Shown here: piece by piece, positions 22,771 to 33,735 of the stretch | How the letters are laid out: every line of letters starts with the position of its first letter | How positions within the stretch are numbered: position 1 is the first letter of the stretch | From: Monodelphis domestica | Lineage: Eukaryota > Chordata > Mammalia > Didelphimorphia > Didelphidae | Assembly (NCBI RefSeq): GCF_027887165.1 | Contig: NC_077227.1 | Location: forward strand, 88,800,235 to 88,864,234 | Reading direction: 5' to 3' | Length of the DNA stretch: 64,000 nucleotides | The notes under the pieces: model-generated | Databases searched by the model: none | Told to the model about the DNA's origin: nothing | What the model saw: only the letters and a program-made list of their open reading frames with translations | Made by a program: the position numbers and the translations under genes

Positions 22771-23105
22771 TGCAGAAAGTGTATGTTTATGAGTATGTAT
22801 GTATACATGCATAAGCACAGATATACATATAGACAGATATGTTTATATATAAACAACTATGTATAAATTTGAATACAAGCCAATAAAATGCATTTATTAA
22901 TAATGTCAAGGTATATTTATATGTGGTAAAATTATACATAATAATTAGGTATGATTTGATACCTAAATTTACATAAAACATTATATATACTTAAAGGCCT
23001 GTGCTAAACATATGCATATATCATATATTCTTTAATTTATACATTTATAAAAACATTTTAATAGAAAATATTCAGGTAAGCATATCATTTCTTTTTATAT
23101 ACAAT
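22771..23105. other. AT-rich and TATG-rich DNA
   Basis: Low-complexity TATG/ATAC words at 22780-22860, then AT-rich DNA. Nothing else is seen. Confidence 0.6.
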
Positions 23106-23275
23106 TAATTTTGAGTTAGAAATAACCTTAGTGATTTTCCAGTCTAATTCACTTTACAAATGAAGAAACTAAGGCCTGTAGGGAGAAATAAATTGACCCA
23201 AAATAACACAAGACAGAACTCGGGACTCCAATCTCAAGAGTATATTTTCCACAATGCCAAATGATTTCCTGATTT
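23106..23275 (-). mobile_element. MIR/THER1-type SINE
   Basis: 'GAGTTAGAAATAACCTTAGT', 'CTTTACAAATGAAGAAACTA', 'AGGCCTGTAGGGAG' and a worn head near 'TTTTCCACAATGCCAAATGA' give the reversed layout. Confidence 0.7.
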
Positions 23276-24005
23276 TTCAGGCCAATTAGCAAATTTGAGA
23301 GACTTAAAAACCTAAGATGTTCTGCTAGAAGTTGAAATACTTCCCAAGCACATCCAAGAAAATAGATTAAACGATGTGACAGATGGAGTAATAAAGTTTC
23401 CACGAAGTGTAACTTCAAGCAAATTAAACTCATTCCATTTGTCACAAGATCCATGAGTGTTAAGACCCATTATTTTGTGTCAAGTTCAATAGTTTTAGGG
23501 TTAATAGAAGCAGCACATTACTTTCAGCTGGCAATCTCATCTCCTCATTTGTTCTTAGGCAGTTGGGCTGTGGCTACAGGGTCTGGACAATTGGGTTAAA
23601 CTGACACTATGTCTTGCTTTGACAAGCTACTCAGCATGTCTTGAACCATTGGTCACTAGGAAAGCAAATGCAAATATGTAATCTGAACCAAAACAGGTTT
23701 GGGAAACCTTTCAGAAGGTAGCAAGATCATTTCAGATATATAGATAATAAGAGTTTTTAATTTCTAAAATGTACTGTCCAATTTAGAATGTCAAGCTTAT
23801 GGGGAAATATTTTTTTCCCAAAGTACTGATCCATGTAGATTTCTTGTCTTTAAAAAAAAATAGATTACTCTCTTACATTGAAGCATACTTGCAATACAAA
23901 AATGAAAACACCATTCTTTTCTATTTTCTTGATGAGGGTAGCCTGTCTTCTTCCTAGATATTTGTGTTCTTGTTTACCTTCTCAGTTCGGAAGCTTGGCA
24001 TGAAT
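23276..24005. other. Unique DNA
   Basis: No gene or repeat recognised in about 730 bp. Confidence 0.45.
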
Positions 24006-24166
24006 TTGTAGAATCATCTATTGTAAGAGCTGGAAAGAGCTTTGAAGATTCTGAAGTTTGTGGGGTGGAGGAAATGTGACTTGCCACAGGTTGAACGTCA
24101 AAGCAATTGAAAAGCCAAGGTTAGAATTCAGGTGATGATGGTGGTGGTGGTGGTGGTGGTAATAAT
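24006..24166 (-). mobile_element. MIR/THER1-type SINE fragment followed by (TGG)n
   Basis: 'TAGAATCATCTATTGTAAGA', 'GCTGGAAAGAGCTTTGAAGA' and GTGACTTGCCACAGG mark the reversed SINE. It stops at a TGATGATGG(TGG) triplet run at about 24133-24160, whose His repeat on the other strand is an artefact. Confidence 0.6.
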
Positions 24167-24319
24167 GGAGGCAACAGTAATAGTAATTTTCAAAGTTCAA
24201 ACTCAAAGCCCAATCTGTCATCTCTGTTGGGGGTTTGGAATAGTGGTTACTGAAGGAGGAAGCACAGAAATGGCAAAGTAGAGATACCAGCCAGAGTAAT
24301 ATATAATATTGACTATATG

Positions 24320-24550
24320 TTCCCTGAGACCAATCAGTCAATAACTATTTATTTAGTGCCTACTATGTGCAGGCACTGTGCTAAATGCTAAGAATACAAA
24401 TTTGAAAGAAAAATAGTCCTTGAACTCATGGAATTTCAATCTAATGCAAGAAGGCCATTATACAAAAGGAAGATAAGAAACAGTGCAGGGTGGAAGGAAG
24501 GGCAGCACCAGGCAGGGCACTGGGACTTGATAAAGAATGGAGAAATCCAA
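24320..24550 (-). mobile_element. L2 LINE 3' part, reverse orientation
   Basis: 'TCAGTCAATAACTATTTATT', 'TAGTGCCTACTATGTGCAGG', 'CACTGTGCTAAATGCTAAGA' and 'CTTGAACTCATGGAATTTCA' are in clear reversed L2 3' end order. Confidence 0.8.
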
Positions 24551-25565
24551 ATGAATGCAACTAGGGCACCAAGTAGGGATCATATCTATCTGTTCCCTTA
24601 AATGATTTTAGTCTAGGGAATGTAGTTTTTGGGTTCGAGCTGTTCATTAATGGGAAAAGACAGAACCAGGCTTTATATCCAAAGCTTGACTTCCTTCCCA
24701 CCAAATACCAGTAGCAAAGAAATCCATTTATCCAATTTAATAGCAAAACAGAAATCAGATAAAGTATACATAAGAGGATATATACCAAACAATAAGGTAA
24801 AGGGCCTCTCCCACTGGGAACATGATAACTTAAATCTAGCAGAAGAGTGCCAGATCTCACTGAAGGGAAATTCCCTGTGGAGTCTCCAGGATAGCAAGTG
24901 TAGGAAAGGGACTTGACCAAGACTACTAGCTTACATTAAGTCAGCTTCTTCCCAGCCTTATTTTCTCTTCAGTAACCTGAAGTGGAATTGTATTATCTAT
25001 CTTTTATCTCAAAGTTGGAAGCTAGGAGCATCTGAAGTAGCTTCAGAGCCCCCCAAAATTGGAGAAGCTAGAAGGAGGAGGAAGAGGAGCAAGAGGAGGA
25101 AGAAGAAGAACAAGAACAAGATGATGATGATGTTTTCAATTCTTGCCAATTCTGCCCTTCCCCTTACACAGAGAACATTGATCTCTACCAGTGAGGAAAG
25201 AGTTCCATACCAAATCTTGGGCTTTGGAACTAGGAAATGGGAGTTTTTGGTGGAGAGCTAGAGAGAAAGGATGGGAAGGATAACTTTTATCTGGGAATAC
25301 AACCTTGGCAGGGATCCTATAAAAGATGTTCTTAGCAGCCAAGATCAACATTAAAATACTGTGTCCATGGCAAAAAAAAAGGAGAAGAAAGCAGTTCTAA
25401 GGAGGTACAAAAGCTCTCAGATGGGGAAAAAGAATAGAGAAAAGAGAGGAAGGGTAATGCCCATGTGAATCTCCATCTATTTCATAAATTTGCCTAAAGT
25501 TGATAGTGTCCATGATAAGACTAATAGACAGGCCAGGCTGATAAGGAAAAATCGCATGAAGCAAA
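24551..25565. other. Unique DNA with a purine-rich patch
   Basis: About 1 kb with no gene or repeat I recognise. Overlapping open frames of 119, 95 and 74 codons at 24.56-24.92 kb lie on opposite strands and have no domain features. GGA/GAA/GAT triplet-rich DNA lies at 25070-25135. Confidence 0.45.
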
Positions 25566-25715
25566 ACTATTCATTATAATTAACATGTAGGTAGCACTTT
25601 AAGTTTTAGAAAATATTTTCCCTACTTTTCATCCAACCCTCACAATAACCCTATGAAACAAAGAATGCCAAATTTCATTATTCCTATTCTACAGAGGAGG
25701 GAGGGAATTGAAGCT
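25566..25715 (-). mobile_element. MIR-type SINE 3' half (left piece of a split element)
   Basis: 'AACATGTAGGTAGCACTTTA', 'CAACCCTCACAATAACCCTA' and 'TTCTACAGAGGAGGGAGGGA' form the reversed MIR 3' half. The remaining half may lie at 26119-26245, on the other side of an L2 piece. Confidence 0.7.
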
Positions 25716-25779
25716 CTACTGGGTTAGTCCAAGAGTATTTAAGAGTCAAAACTGGAAATCACATTTATTTGAAGACATC

Positions 25780-26118
25780 TCTTTAGTTACAAAAACTACC
25801 TACTGTGGGCAAGACTCTTTACTGAGCACTGGGAATATAAAGCTTTGCTTTTTTTTTTTAAATGATGGAATCTTTAACTTCAAGGAGTTTCCTTTCTATT
25901 GGAGGAATGGGACACATACACAGGTAATTATTATACAAGGTGGGATGTGCCTAAGCAAAACAGGAATGTAGATAAAGAACTACTGGAAAATGTGAAGAGA
26001 AAGAAAGCACTTTAAGGGGGAGGAATTAGAGAAAGCTTCAAAAAGGAGGTGTCATCCATGCTGAAGAAAATGGGGATTCTTAAAAAGCAAAGATGAAGAT
26101 TCATGATTATTCCAGGAA
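25780..26118 (-). mobile_element. L2 LINE 3' part, reverse orientation
   Basis: 'CTACCTACTGTGGGCAAGAC', 'ACTGAGCACTGGGAATATAA', 'CTTCAAGGAGTTTCCTTTCT' and 'AAGGAGGTGTCATCCATGCT' are in the order of a reversed L2 3' end. It lies between two MIR halves of the same orientation. Confidence 0.7.
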
Positions 26119-26245
26119 TGCAATTTACAGACTAAGAGATGTGCTCAGGGTCACATATCCAGGATATGTCAAATATAGGATATGAACCCAGTTCTTCTAT
26201 ACTCTGAGATCAGATCTCTAACCCCTACACTACACTGCCTTTCAA
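26119..26245 (-). mobile_element. MIR-type SINE 5' half (right piece of a split element)
   Basis: 'GATGTGCTCAGGGTCACATA' and 'GATATGAACCCAGTTCTTCT' with 'CCCCTACACTACACTGCC' give the reversed MIR core and head, matching what the piece at 25566-25715 lacks. Confidence 0.65.
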
Positions 26246-26692
26246 AGTCAGACATGCCTTAGCAAAATGATTCTGACAGCTATCTGGGTCTGGGCAAGGA
26301 AGATACATTATTTCTATTCATTTCCTTTTTCCCCTATTATATCCCATTGCTCCTCTGGCCTTAAGCAGATTAAAGACCTCAAATAAATACACAAAACCTA
26401 GATTTCCCACTCCCCTTTTTTATCTCTAAAATCAGGTGTTTAGGGATTCCACTACCTCCAGGCTAACACATTGTTTCAAAAATATGAAAGTCATGTCATA
26501 TTTTAAAGTACCCCATTGGATCCTAGGAAGTGAAGTTTCTAGGGAAAAGACTGACAACACTGGTGAAACCTTAGAAAAGGCTCTTAACTGACTCTCTTAG
26601 TCACTCAATCAATCTGATCTACATATGGATTTTTTTTAATTTTGTCAGACATTTCTATTCTCCAAACTCAAAGTGCCTAATCACTTGCATTT
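26246..26692. other. Unique DNA
   Basis: No gene or repeat recognised. Confidence 0.45.
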
Positions 26693-26704
26693 TGCTTCCT
26701 TTTT

Positions 26705-26918
26705 TTTTATTATTTTAACCCTTACCTTCTGTCTTAGAATCAATACTATGTATTGGTTCTAAGGCAAGAGAGCAGTAAGAGCTAGGCAAATGGGGGGGGG
26801 GGGGTCAAGTGACTTGCCCAGGGTCACACAGCTAGGAAGTGTCTGAGGTCAAATTTAAACCCAGGACTTCCCTTCTCTAAGCCTGGCTCTCAATCCACTG
26901 AGCCACCCAGCTGCCCCC
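26705..26918 (-). mobile_element. SINE1-type tRNA-derived SINE with duplications
   Basis: The plus strand runs from TTTTAACCCTTACCTTCTGTC (reversed RTE-like tail) through 'CAGGGTCACACAGCTAGGAA' to the head 'CCACTGAGCCACCCAGCTGC'. TGCTTCCTTTTT at 26693-26704 and again at 26919-26930 is the target-site duplication. A run of about 13 G at 26792-26804 is an expanded form of the CCCCC in the core. Confidence 0.93.
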
Positions 26919-26930
26919 TGCTTCCTTTTT

Positions 26931-27652
26931 CTCATGAATTCTTCCAGCTCTCGAATAGAATCTCCACTGGGACATAGTCATTAGCATTAAATTGTCACCA
27001 GATCCCTAGAAAAATGAAAAAGGAATACAAAATATTGGGGACAATAAGATAACCAGTTCTCTAAGAACTCTTCCTATCTCAACTTGAGCAACATATGATC
27101 TTTGATGCTCTCTTCCACCTAATTACACAGCTATGGGGCAGCCTTGTTTGGTTCAAGTCACTTTATATGTTTGTGCTCATTATTTTTCCTATTAAACTTT
27201 TGGTCTACCAGGAGTATCATTTGCAAAAAAGTCTGAGAATTTTAAGAGAGTTTGTCATGTAATTTGCAGTATGTAAGAACTGACCACCCTCCCACAGAGC
27301 TATCCACTGACTACATTTTTGTTTTACATTTGCTAAGAGATAGTGCCTCTATCTGTAGGTATGTATTTTTAAATGTTCTATTTTTAAATTGCTTTTCTTA
27401 TCAAGTTTTTCAGTTCACTTCCCATTCGTCCTCTGGGGACCAGCCTCTCAAAAGAAGCATACTGCTTCCACCAAACATCTTAAAGGAGAGGGGGTGGGAA
27501 TAGAGAGAAGACAGACAGACAGACTGTCTGCAGCAAAACTATTTAATTTGAATTGGTTGACCCCTTGGAAAAATGATGCCGACATCAGATAAGGAGACAG
27601 GCAGTTTTAAAATTGTTCCATCAGGACCATTTGCCTGTTTTGAAGCTCATCC
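26931..27652. other. Unique DNA
   Basis: No gene or repeat recognised. An AGAC tetranucleotide run lies at about 27511-27525. Confidence 0.45.
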
Positions 27653-27674
27653 CAGACAATTGAAAGCTGTTCGT

Positions 27675-28184
<510 letters not shown>

Positions 28185-28215
28185 AGGCAATTGTCCAACT
28201 TGAAGGCTGTTTGTA

Positions 28216-29200
28216 ACTGAAGTGCAGGCCAGCGTGATTCATCTGGGGAAAGCAATCCCAGGGAGCAAATTGCATATTTTCTATCTAACTGGGCTGTGTC
28301 AATGTTTCCCTTCTTTCCTTCAGTTCATTATCTTTAAGCCTCCTGTCAAACCAACAGTCCATTTGGAAAATTTTATATACTATATAAAGAGCAAACCTGC
28401 TACTTATCACCATATAATGTACTTCACCTTCCTTCCGAGGAAGATTTCACAGATGAGAAGATTAAGTGTTATATCCTTCCCCCTTAGAATAGTTAGGGTT
28501 ATTTTTTTACTCCATTCAAGTTAGATTTATTAACCTAACAGGTTTTCCAGTGCTAATTACTGATCAGGACTATATAGCATTATCTTCAACTATTATCTAT
28601 TGAACACCTTCTGTATCTAGGTTGAGCACTTTAATTAAGGGTGTTACTTTTAAGTAAACCTCTGCTTCCTACATAGGCAAACAAAGCAAAAAGATTGAAT
28701 AATATATAGAAAATTTAGACCTTCCAACACTGCTACCTATCCAACCAATTAACTCCCTCCAGAATAATTTCTTCTTCTTCAGATAGCTTTGATGCATATT
28801 AAAACTCCAGAAATAAAACAAAATGTAACTATATTTTATTCTTTATTATACTAGTATTGGAGGGGAGAAGTAAATGCAGAGTATAGAAGGATATAAGAAT
28901 GAAATATCAATAAAAAGAAAATTTGTTCAAGATAGGGATGAATGGGTATTTCTCCAAATTGAGATGCTTAATCAATGGGCTTCTTTGACCTGATTGATCT
29001 TATTCAACATCCAGATGAATAATAGGAAGGAGCTAATACACAGTGAAATCTTGAGGTTTGTGCTAGACACTAAGCTCTTATATGTAGAGAAATGCCAATC
29101 AAAAGGGGATAAACTGCTTAGAAATCCCATGAGGCTGGGTGAATATATACAAAGAAGACAGATGAGCTTCACTGTGGTCAAGTACAACAGATCATGCATT
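28216..29200. other. Unique DNA
   Basis: About 1 kb without a recognisable gene or repeat. Open frames of 97 and 100 codons show no family features. Confidence 0.45.
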
Positions 29201-29202
29201 CA

Positions 29203-29725
29203 GAGAAAAGAATCCAAACTAAATGCAAAGAATTTGGAGCACTGGCCTCTCTGTTACAATCCCCAAAGGGGATTTAGGAATTGGTAGGTCAAATTCTTAT
29301 TATTGAATCAAATGAGATAATGGAATGATGTTTCTTTCCTTCCTCTGATCTCATAAATCTCCATGTTTCTCATATGTGTTTGTTCTACTTATATTTATCT
29401 ATACATATGCCTTATCTCTTTTTGTAAGACTATAAATTCCATTCATCTAAAGACAATGTCTTAATTATCTTTGCATCTCACCAAATGAAAATAGAAAACT
29501 CTTCTTATTTAAAAAAAAGTATATGGATTGGGGGGGTGGTAATTTTTTTCTTTTTATTATGATCTTATTATTAACCTTAAGTGTTTGTTAAAAGAATTAG
29601 TGAATTATAATAATTTCCCAAAGACATGGGTCCAGAGTGCTACTGAGGCTAAGGAGGGTCATAAGTTTAGGAAGATAACTCCATTCAAGTTATATCCTGA
29701 TAAAGCATCAAATCTAACACTGAGG
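29203..29725 (+). repeat. Copy A of a diverged direct duplication, including an L2-like tail
   Basis: The block starts with GAAAAGAATCCAAACTAAAT (29205-29224) and contains AGGAAGATAACTCCATTC (29669-29686). Both words recur in the same order at 30891-30910 (19 of 20 bases) and 31266-31283 (exact). The middle, about 29330-29480, is L2-like 3' sequence ('TATAAATTCCATTCATCTAA'). Confidence 0.65.
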
Positions 29726-29730
29726 AAACA

Positions 29731-30890
29731 GCTACTGGGCTCAGAGAGGGACAAATATTATGTCACTCTCTTCCTCGCCAAGGGGCCCCTCTAATCTGGA
29801 CCCAGGAATGAAATCCAACTGGTTTCCAAGTTGAGGATCCTGCTGTCTAAAGAGAGAGGCACTAGATTCCCTTTTCTCACATTCCCTGACTTGTTAAAAT
29901 CCAACCCCAGTACCACTGGGTCAAATTGTTTAAGGCTAAGGTTTAAGATCATGGATATTGTCTCCCCAAAAGGACAGAAGTAAAAAGATACTCATGAATC
30001 AATTTGGGGATAAGCATTTTATTCCTACTCACAGGAGAAATATGAAACACAAAAGACTTCACAGTTTACACTGATACAATGAATTAAAACAAGATTCTAT
30101 TACTTGTAATTACTGTTACAAGACGATGGCAGGCTGGTATTTAGACTTCATCAAAACAAAAGCAGTTTTCAGTGCTGCTAATTAAGCATTTTATATTTCA
30201 CCTTAGCTCTGCACTGTGCAAATAAATCCCAAATAATTTAATTGGTAAAACAGGTTAAATGTGTACCAGTTCTCTTCTTGAGGACTGTCACGTCTAAAAA
30301 AGAAGCTTCCTTTGAGGCTAATCAGATCCACTTGATAGACCCCAAACCTCTAAACTGTTCAAACTCATAAATTCAAATTCAAAGCTTGGCATAATAATCT
30401 CCAGATGCATTCACCTAACAATAGGTAAAAACAAATACAAACATGGAAAAGCAAACCAAGGACCCAGATGCAAGCTTGCCTAGTAGCATCCCCTTGTACT
30501 AGCTACCACATGGGCAAGGTCACCATGATGTGTGAAGTAGCTCTTCCTCAACCCTTATTGGAAGGCTTGGATTGTTATATGAGGTCACCTAGGGTTGAAA
30601 GAAAGAAGAGCCATCCAATAAGCTGTCTTTTCTTTTAACTGATATAACACCCTGCTCCTGTAGCTATCACAATAGGTAGTAGGATCAAGAGCCACTCAGG
30701 TTTACCATGTTATATTAACCTATTTCAGCACTGGGTCATTATCTTGTCAGAAGAATCTAGGGAATTCACACTCAACATACCCAAATACCAAGTCACACTG
30801 TCCCTGAAGGCAATGGAAGTTTCCATAGGAGCTATGAGTACACACTCCTTAGAATGGTTTCTATTAACCAATTCAACCTCCTCAACAAGT
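29731..30890. other. Repeat-free spacer, possible conserved non-coding DNA at 30.0-30.3 kb
   Basis: No transposon is recognised. The stretch at 30060-30270 contains the inverted pair CTTGTAA (30103-30109) and TTACAAG (30116-30122), a GCTAATTAAGC homeodomain-type site near 30176, and a POU-like GTGCAAATAAAT near 30217. No exon is visible. Confidence 0.4.
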
Positions 30891-31310
30891 GAAAAGAATG
30901 CAAACTAAATTTAAAATATTTGGAATTCTAGCCTATTAGCTATACCCCACCCCAAATGATTTTAACAATCAATGCTTTCTCATATATTTATATTCTAATT
31001 TGTACTATATTTGTGTGTGTACATAGCCTTTCTCCATGTACTAGATTACAATCTCCTTGAGAGTAAAAACAAGGCTTTCCTTTTCATCTCTCCGTGATTA
31101 AAGTGCATGTTTTTCTAAGTTTTTGTCTTTAATAAGTAATTTTTCTTCTGCTTATGATTTTAACAAACATTAACCACAAATGTTTATTGGATGTATTAAT
31201 GAATTACATTCTTTCTTGAAGACATAATGCCAATGATCTACTAAGGTTAGAAAGCTCAAAAGTAAAGGAAGATAACTCCATTCTGACCTAAAATATATTC
31301 TCATAAAGCA
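30891..31310 (+). repeat. Copy B of the diverged direct duplication
   Basis: Same order of shared words as copy A: the 20-bp start, an L2-like 3' part at about 30970-31110 ('TAGATTACAATCTCCTTGAG'), a TAATTTTT...ATTAACC...TTAATGAATTA segment matching 29541-29610, then the exact 18-bp word at 31266. It is about 90 bp shorter between the end words than copy A. Confidence 0.65.
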
Positions 31311-31547
31311 ACAAATATTGAATATTTACTTACCTATCATGCTTCTCAGTTGCAACTGAGCTTGTCAAACTTCATGTCCATAATATCAATAATGAGTTTG
31401 TTTGACAATAACTTCCTTTTGGGAATTTTCTTTAAGGCTTTCTTGTCCTACTTCCCTCCATTAATTCCTACAGAGATTCAAGGAAATTTTGTGGCAATAG
31501 CATTTTATAATTTTTGGTCTAAAAGCCTGTTTAAATTTACTGTCCAA

Positions 31548-31890
31548 CTTCTACATCAGGGGCTGTGTAATGTCCCTGAACAACTTTCAGGGATCCAGGA
31601 GAAAAAAAAACACCATTCATAAGCAAAGGATAAACTATGGGAGTGGAAACACCGAGAAAAAGCAACTGCCTGAATACAGAGGTTGAGGGGGCATGACAGA
31701 GGATAGACTTTAAATGAACACTCTAATGCAAATACTAACAACAAAGCAATGGGTTCAAATCAAGAAAACATCTAATGCCCAGTGGACTTACGCGTCGGCT
31801 ATGGGGGGTGGGGGGGAGGAAAAGAAAATGATCTATGTCTTTAACGAATAATGCTTGGAAATGATCAAATAAAATATATTTAAAAAAAAA
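31548..31890 (+). mobile_element. Short L1 3' end with perfect 15-bp duplications
   Basis: A 343-bp insertion reading 'AGCAACTGCCTGAATACAGA', 'GACAGAGGATAGACTTTAAA', 'CAAATCAAGAAAACATCTAA', 'GGACTTACGCGTCGGCTATG' and AATAAAATATATTT plus poly(A). This is the marsupial L1 3' UTR. AAATTTACTGTCCAA at 31533-31547 and 31891-31905 match exactly. The clean duplication and a retained CpG pair (ACGCGTCGG) suggest it is among the younger insertions here. It has no coding part. Confidence 0.9.
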
Positions 31891-32085
31891 AAATTTACTG
31901 TCCAAGAACTCTGGCTAAGCATGACTATCAACATAGTTTTAAATTTTTCTTATGGCTTGAAATGTTTGCATCATGTCCTGATTTTAATTCTCTTGTTACA
32001 AAACTATGAATTGGGTAATCCATTTGATTTCTATGAATTATACTTTCTAGAGATAAGAAATTTATTGGCTTTGATAACTGGCAGT

Positions 32086-32430
32086 TATGTGGCAGGGCCA
32101 TGGAGAGATATGGCCCCTATTATACTGCTGTCAGAACTGTGAATTCTTCTGGTCTTTTTGAAAAGTAATGTGGCACAAAACCATTGACCCAGAGATATCA
32201 GTAGTACATCTATATCCCAAGAAAGTTACTAATGGAGAAGGGAAGCAGTGGGACGGGGAAGGGATCTTTTTTTGTTGTTTTTAAAATTTTATTTTGAATG
32301 GAAAAAACATTTTTCATAACAGTAAAAATATAAAACTAGACCATCTCATATCTAGTAATAAGGGAATAGTTGAACAAAGTGTGGTATACAAAGACAAAAA
32401 AGTATGTATATTAAGAAAAAAACAAATATT
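32086..32430 (+). mobile_element. Very worn L1 ORF2 3' scraps
   Basis: 'CAGAACTGTGAATTCTTCTG', 'CCATTGACCCAGAGATATCA', 'TCTATATCCCAAGAAAGTTA' and 'AGTTGAACAAAGTGTGGTAT' appear in L1 ORF2/3' order but with large gaps and an unrelated A/T-rich insert in the middle. Confidence 0.45.
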
Positions 32431-33400
32431 AACAATACAAAGAAATGTCAAAGTTTCATCTAAAAGAAGACATTTCCCTCCAGGTTCAGATTAATGTAAT
32501 TACAGAAGGCTCAGAATATAATCACAAAATACAAGGATTTTATACAATCTTATTACAAATGCTTTAACAGGTAGGGTTTTAGCCATTTGATGGAGGCAAC
32601 TGATACCATACAGGAAATATCTTGTGATTGGTTGCGAGAATCAGTCAAGCCCTTTTGGTCTTTATATAAAATAAGCAATTCATACAGCAACCAGACTCAG
32701 GAGTCTGTAACCAGGTGGTAAAGTTCATCTTTCCACCACCACCCCTGAAACATATCACTGGAGCTAGCAGACCAAATGTGTCCAGCTGAGAGGAGAAGTA
32801 CACATATAGGACAAATAGAGATGCAGAGACAAATCAACCTAAGAGAGAAGGAAGTTGATCTTAAAATTCATCTAGTACAACCTAGGATTGTGGTGGAGTC
32901 AGCTCAAATGCATAGAGCTGATTGTTAAATTTATAGCCTGAGGATTTACAGCCCCCAAATCAGCCAATGTTATAAATTAGAGTTCATTTATTGTTTTGTT
33001 CATTTCTAGACTCAAGAAAATGTTGGGGAAAATGTTAATAATGTTAAATTTGAAGTATGTCATGGCTTCCAAGAATAAGGCAAACTGAATTGAGTATCAA
33101 TTTCTGAAAGTTAAAACTTGACAGTTATATGGAACTACTATCTTATATCGTGTGACTTCTTTAACTTTTTACTTTCTTTTCTTGTTTTTGTTTATGAATC
33201 TAGAGAATTGCTTCTCTAATGTTTTGAAGCCTTTGGACACTGCAGTTCATTTTTTATTTATTGTTTATATACAATTCATTCTTTGCAGCCCAACTATGGT
33301 GAATGATTCTGAAATTAAAGTTAGGGGGGGAAAAAGGTTACTAATCCCTTTACCTAAATAAACTCTTTAACTAAAAGAAAAATTTTCTTTGAGAGAAAGT
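32431..33400. other. Unique DNA with a promoter-like patch
   Basis: No gene recognised. At 32615-32720 there is GATTGGTT (reversed CCAAT box), then TTTATATAAAAT about 35 bp later, then a CAG-rich segment. This spacing resembles an LTR or an old promoter, but I could not define ends. Confidence 0.35.
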
Positions 33401-33560
33401 TGTTAAACATTTACAAGAATACCCTTGGCCCAATTCCTTTGTTTTATAGGTGAAAAAACTGAGTTTTCCTAATGGCATTATGATTTACCCAAGGTTACAA
33501 AAGCAATAAGCAATAAAACTAGGATTTGAACACAGGTTATTTTCATCTGTACTTATGCTG
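33401..33560 (-). mobile_element. MIR-type SINE (left member of an inverted pair)
   Basis: 'TTTATAGGTGAAAAAACTGA', 'TTTACCCAAGGTTACAAAAG' and 'TAGGATTTGAACACAGGTTA' fit reversed MIR. Confidence 0.65.
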
Positions 33561-33735
33561 CTTATAATTAGATGTATGACCATGAGAAATCACACATAGC
33601 CTTAATTTCATCTAGAAAATTATGATAATAGCACTACCTACCTCAGGGAGATAATGTAAGGCTCAAATAAAATAATGTGGAAATGCTTGGTAACCATGTA
33701 AATTATAAATTATGTATATGTGCTATTATTTTTGG
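33561..33735 (+). mobile_element. MIR-type SINE (right member of an inverted pair)
   Basis: 'GATGTATGACCATGAGAAAT', 'AATAGCACTACCTACCTCAG', 'GGCTCAAATAAAATAATGTG' and 'TGGAAATGCTTGGTAACCAT' fit MIR on the plus strand, directly abutting a reversed copy. Confidence 0.65.

Noticed and set aside
24120-24166. Poly-His coding exon
   Set aside because: A TGG triplet run next to a reversed SINE; no exon structure.
24561-24920. 119-codon minus-strand frame overlapped by plus- and minus-strand frames
   Set aside because: Opposite-strand overlap with no domain features; best explained by a local scarcity of stops.
33401-33735. Inverted MIR pair as a stem-loop RNA gene
   Set aside because: The two copies are too diverged to form a convincing long hairpin by eye; chance adjacency of a common SINE is more likely.
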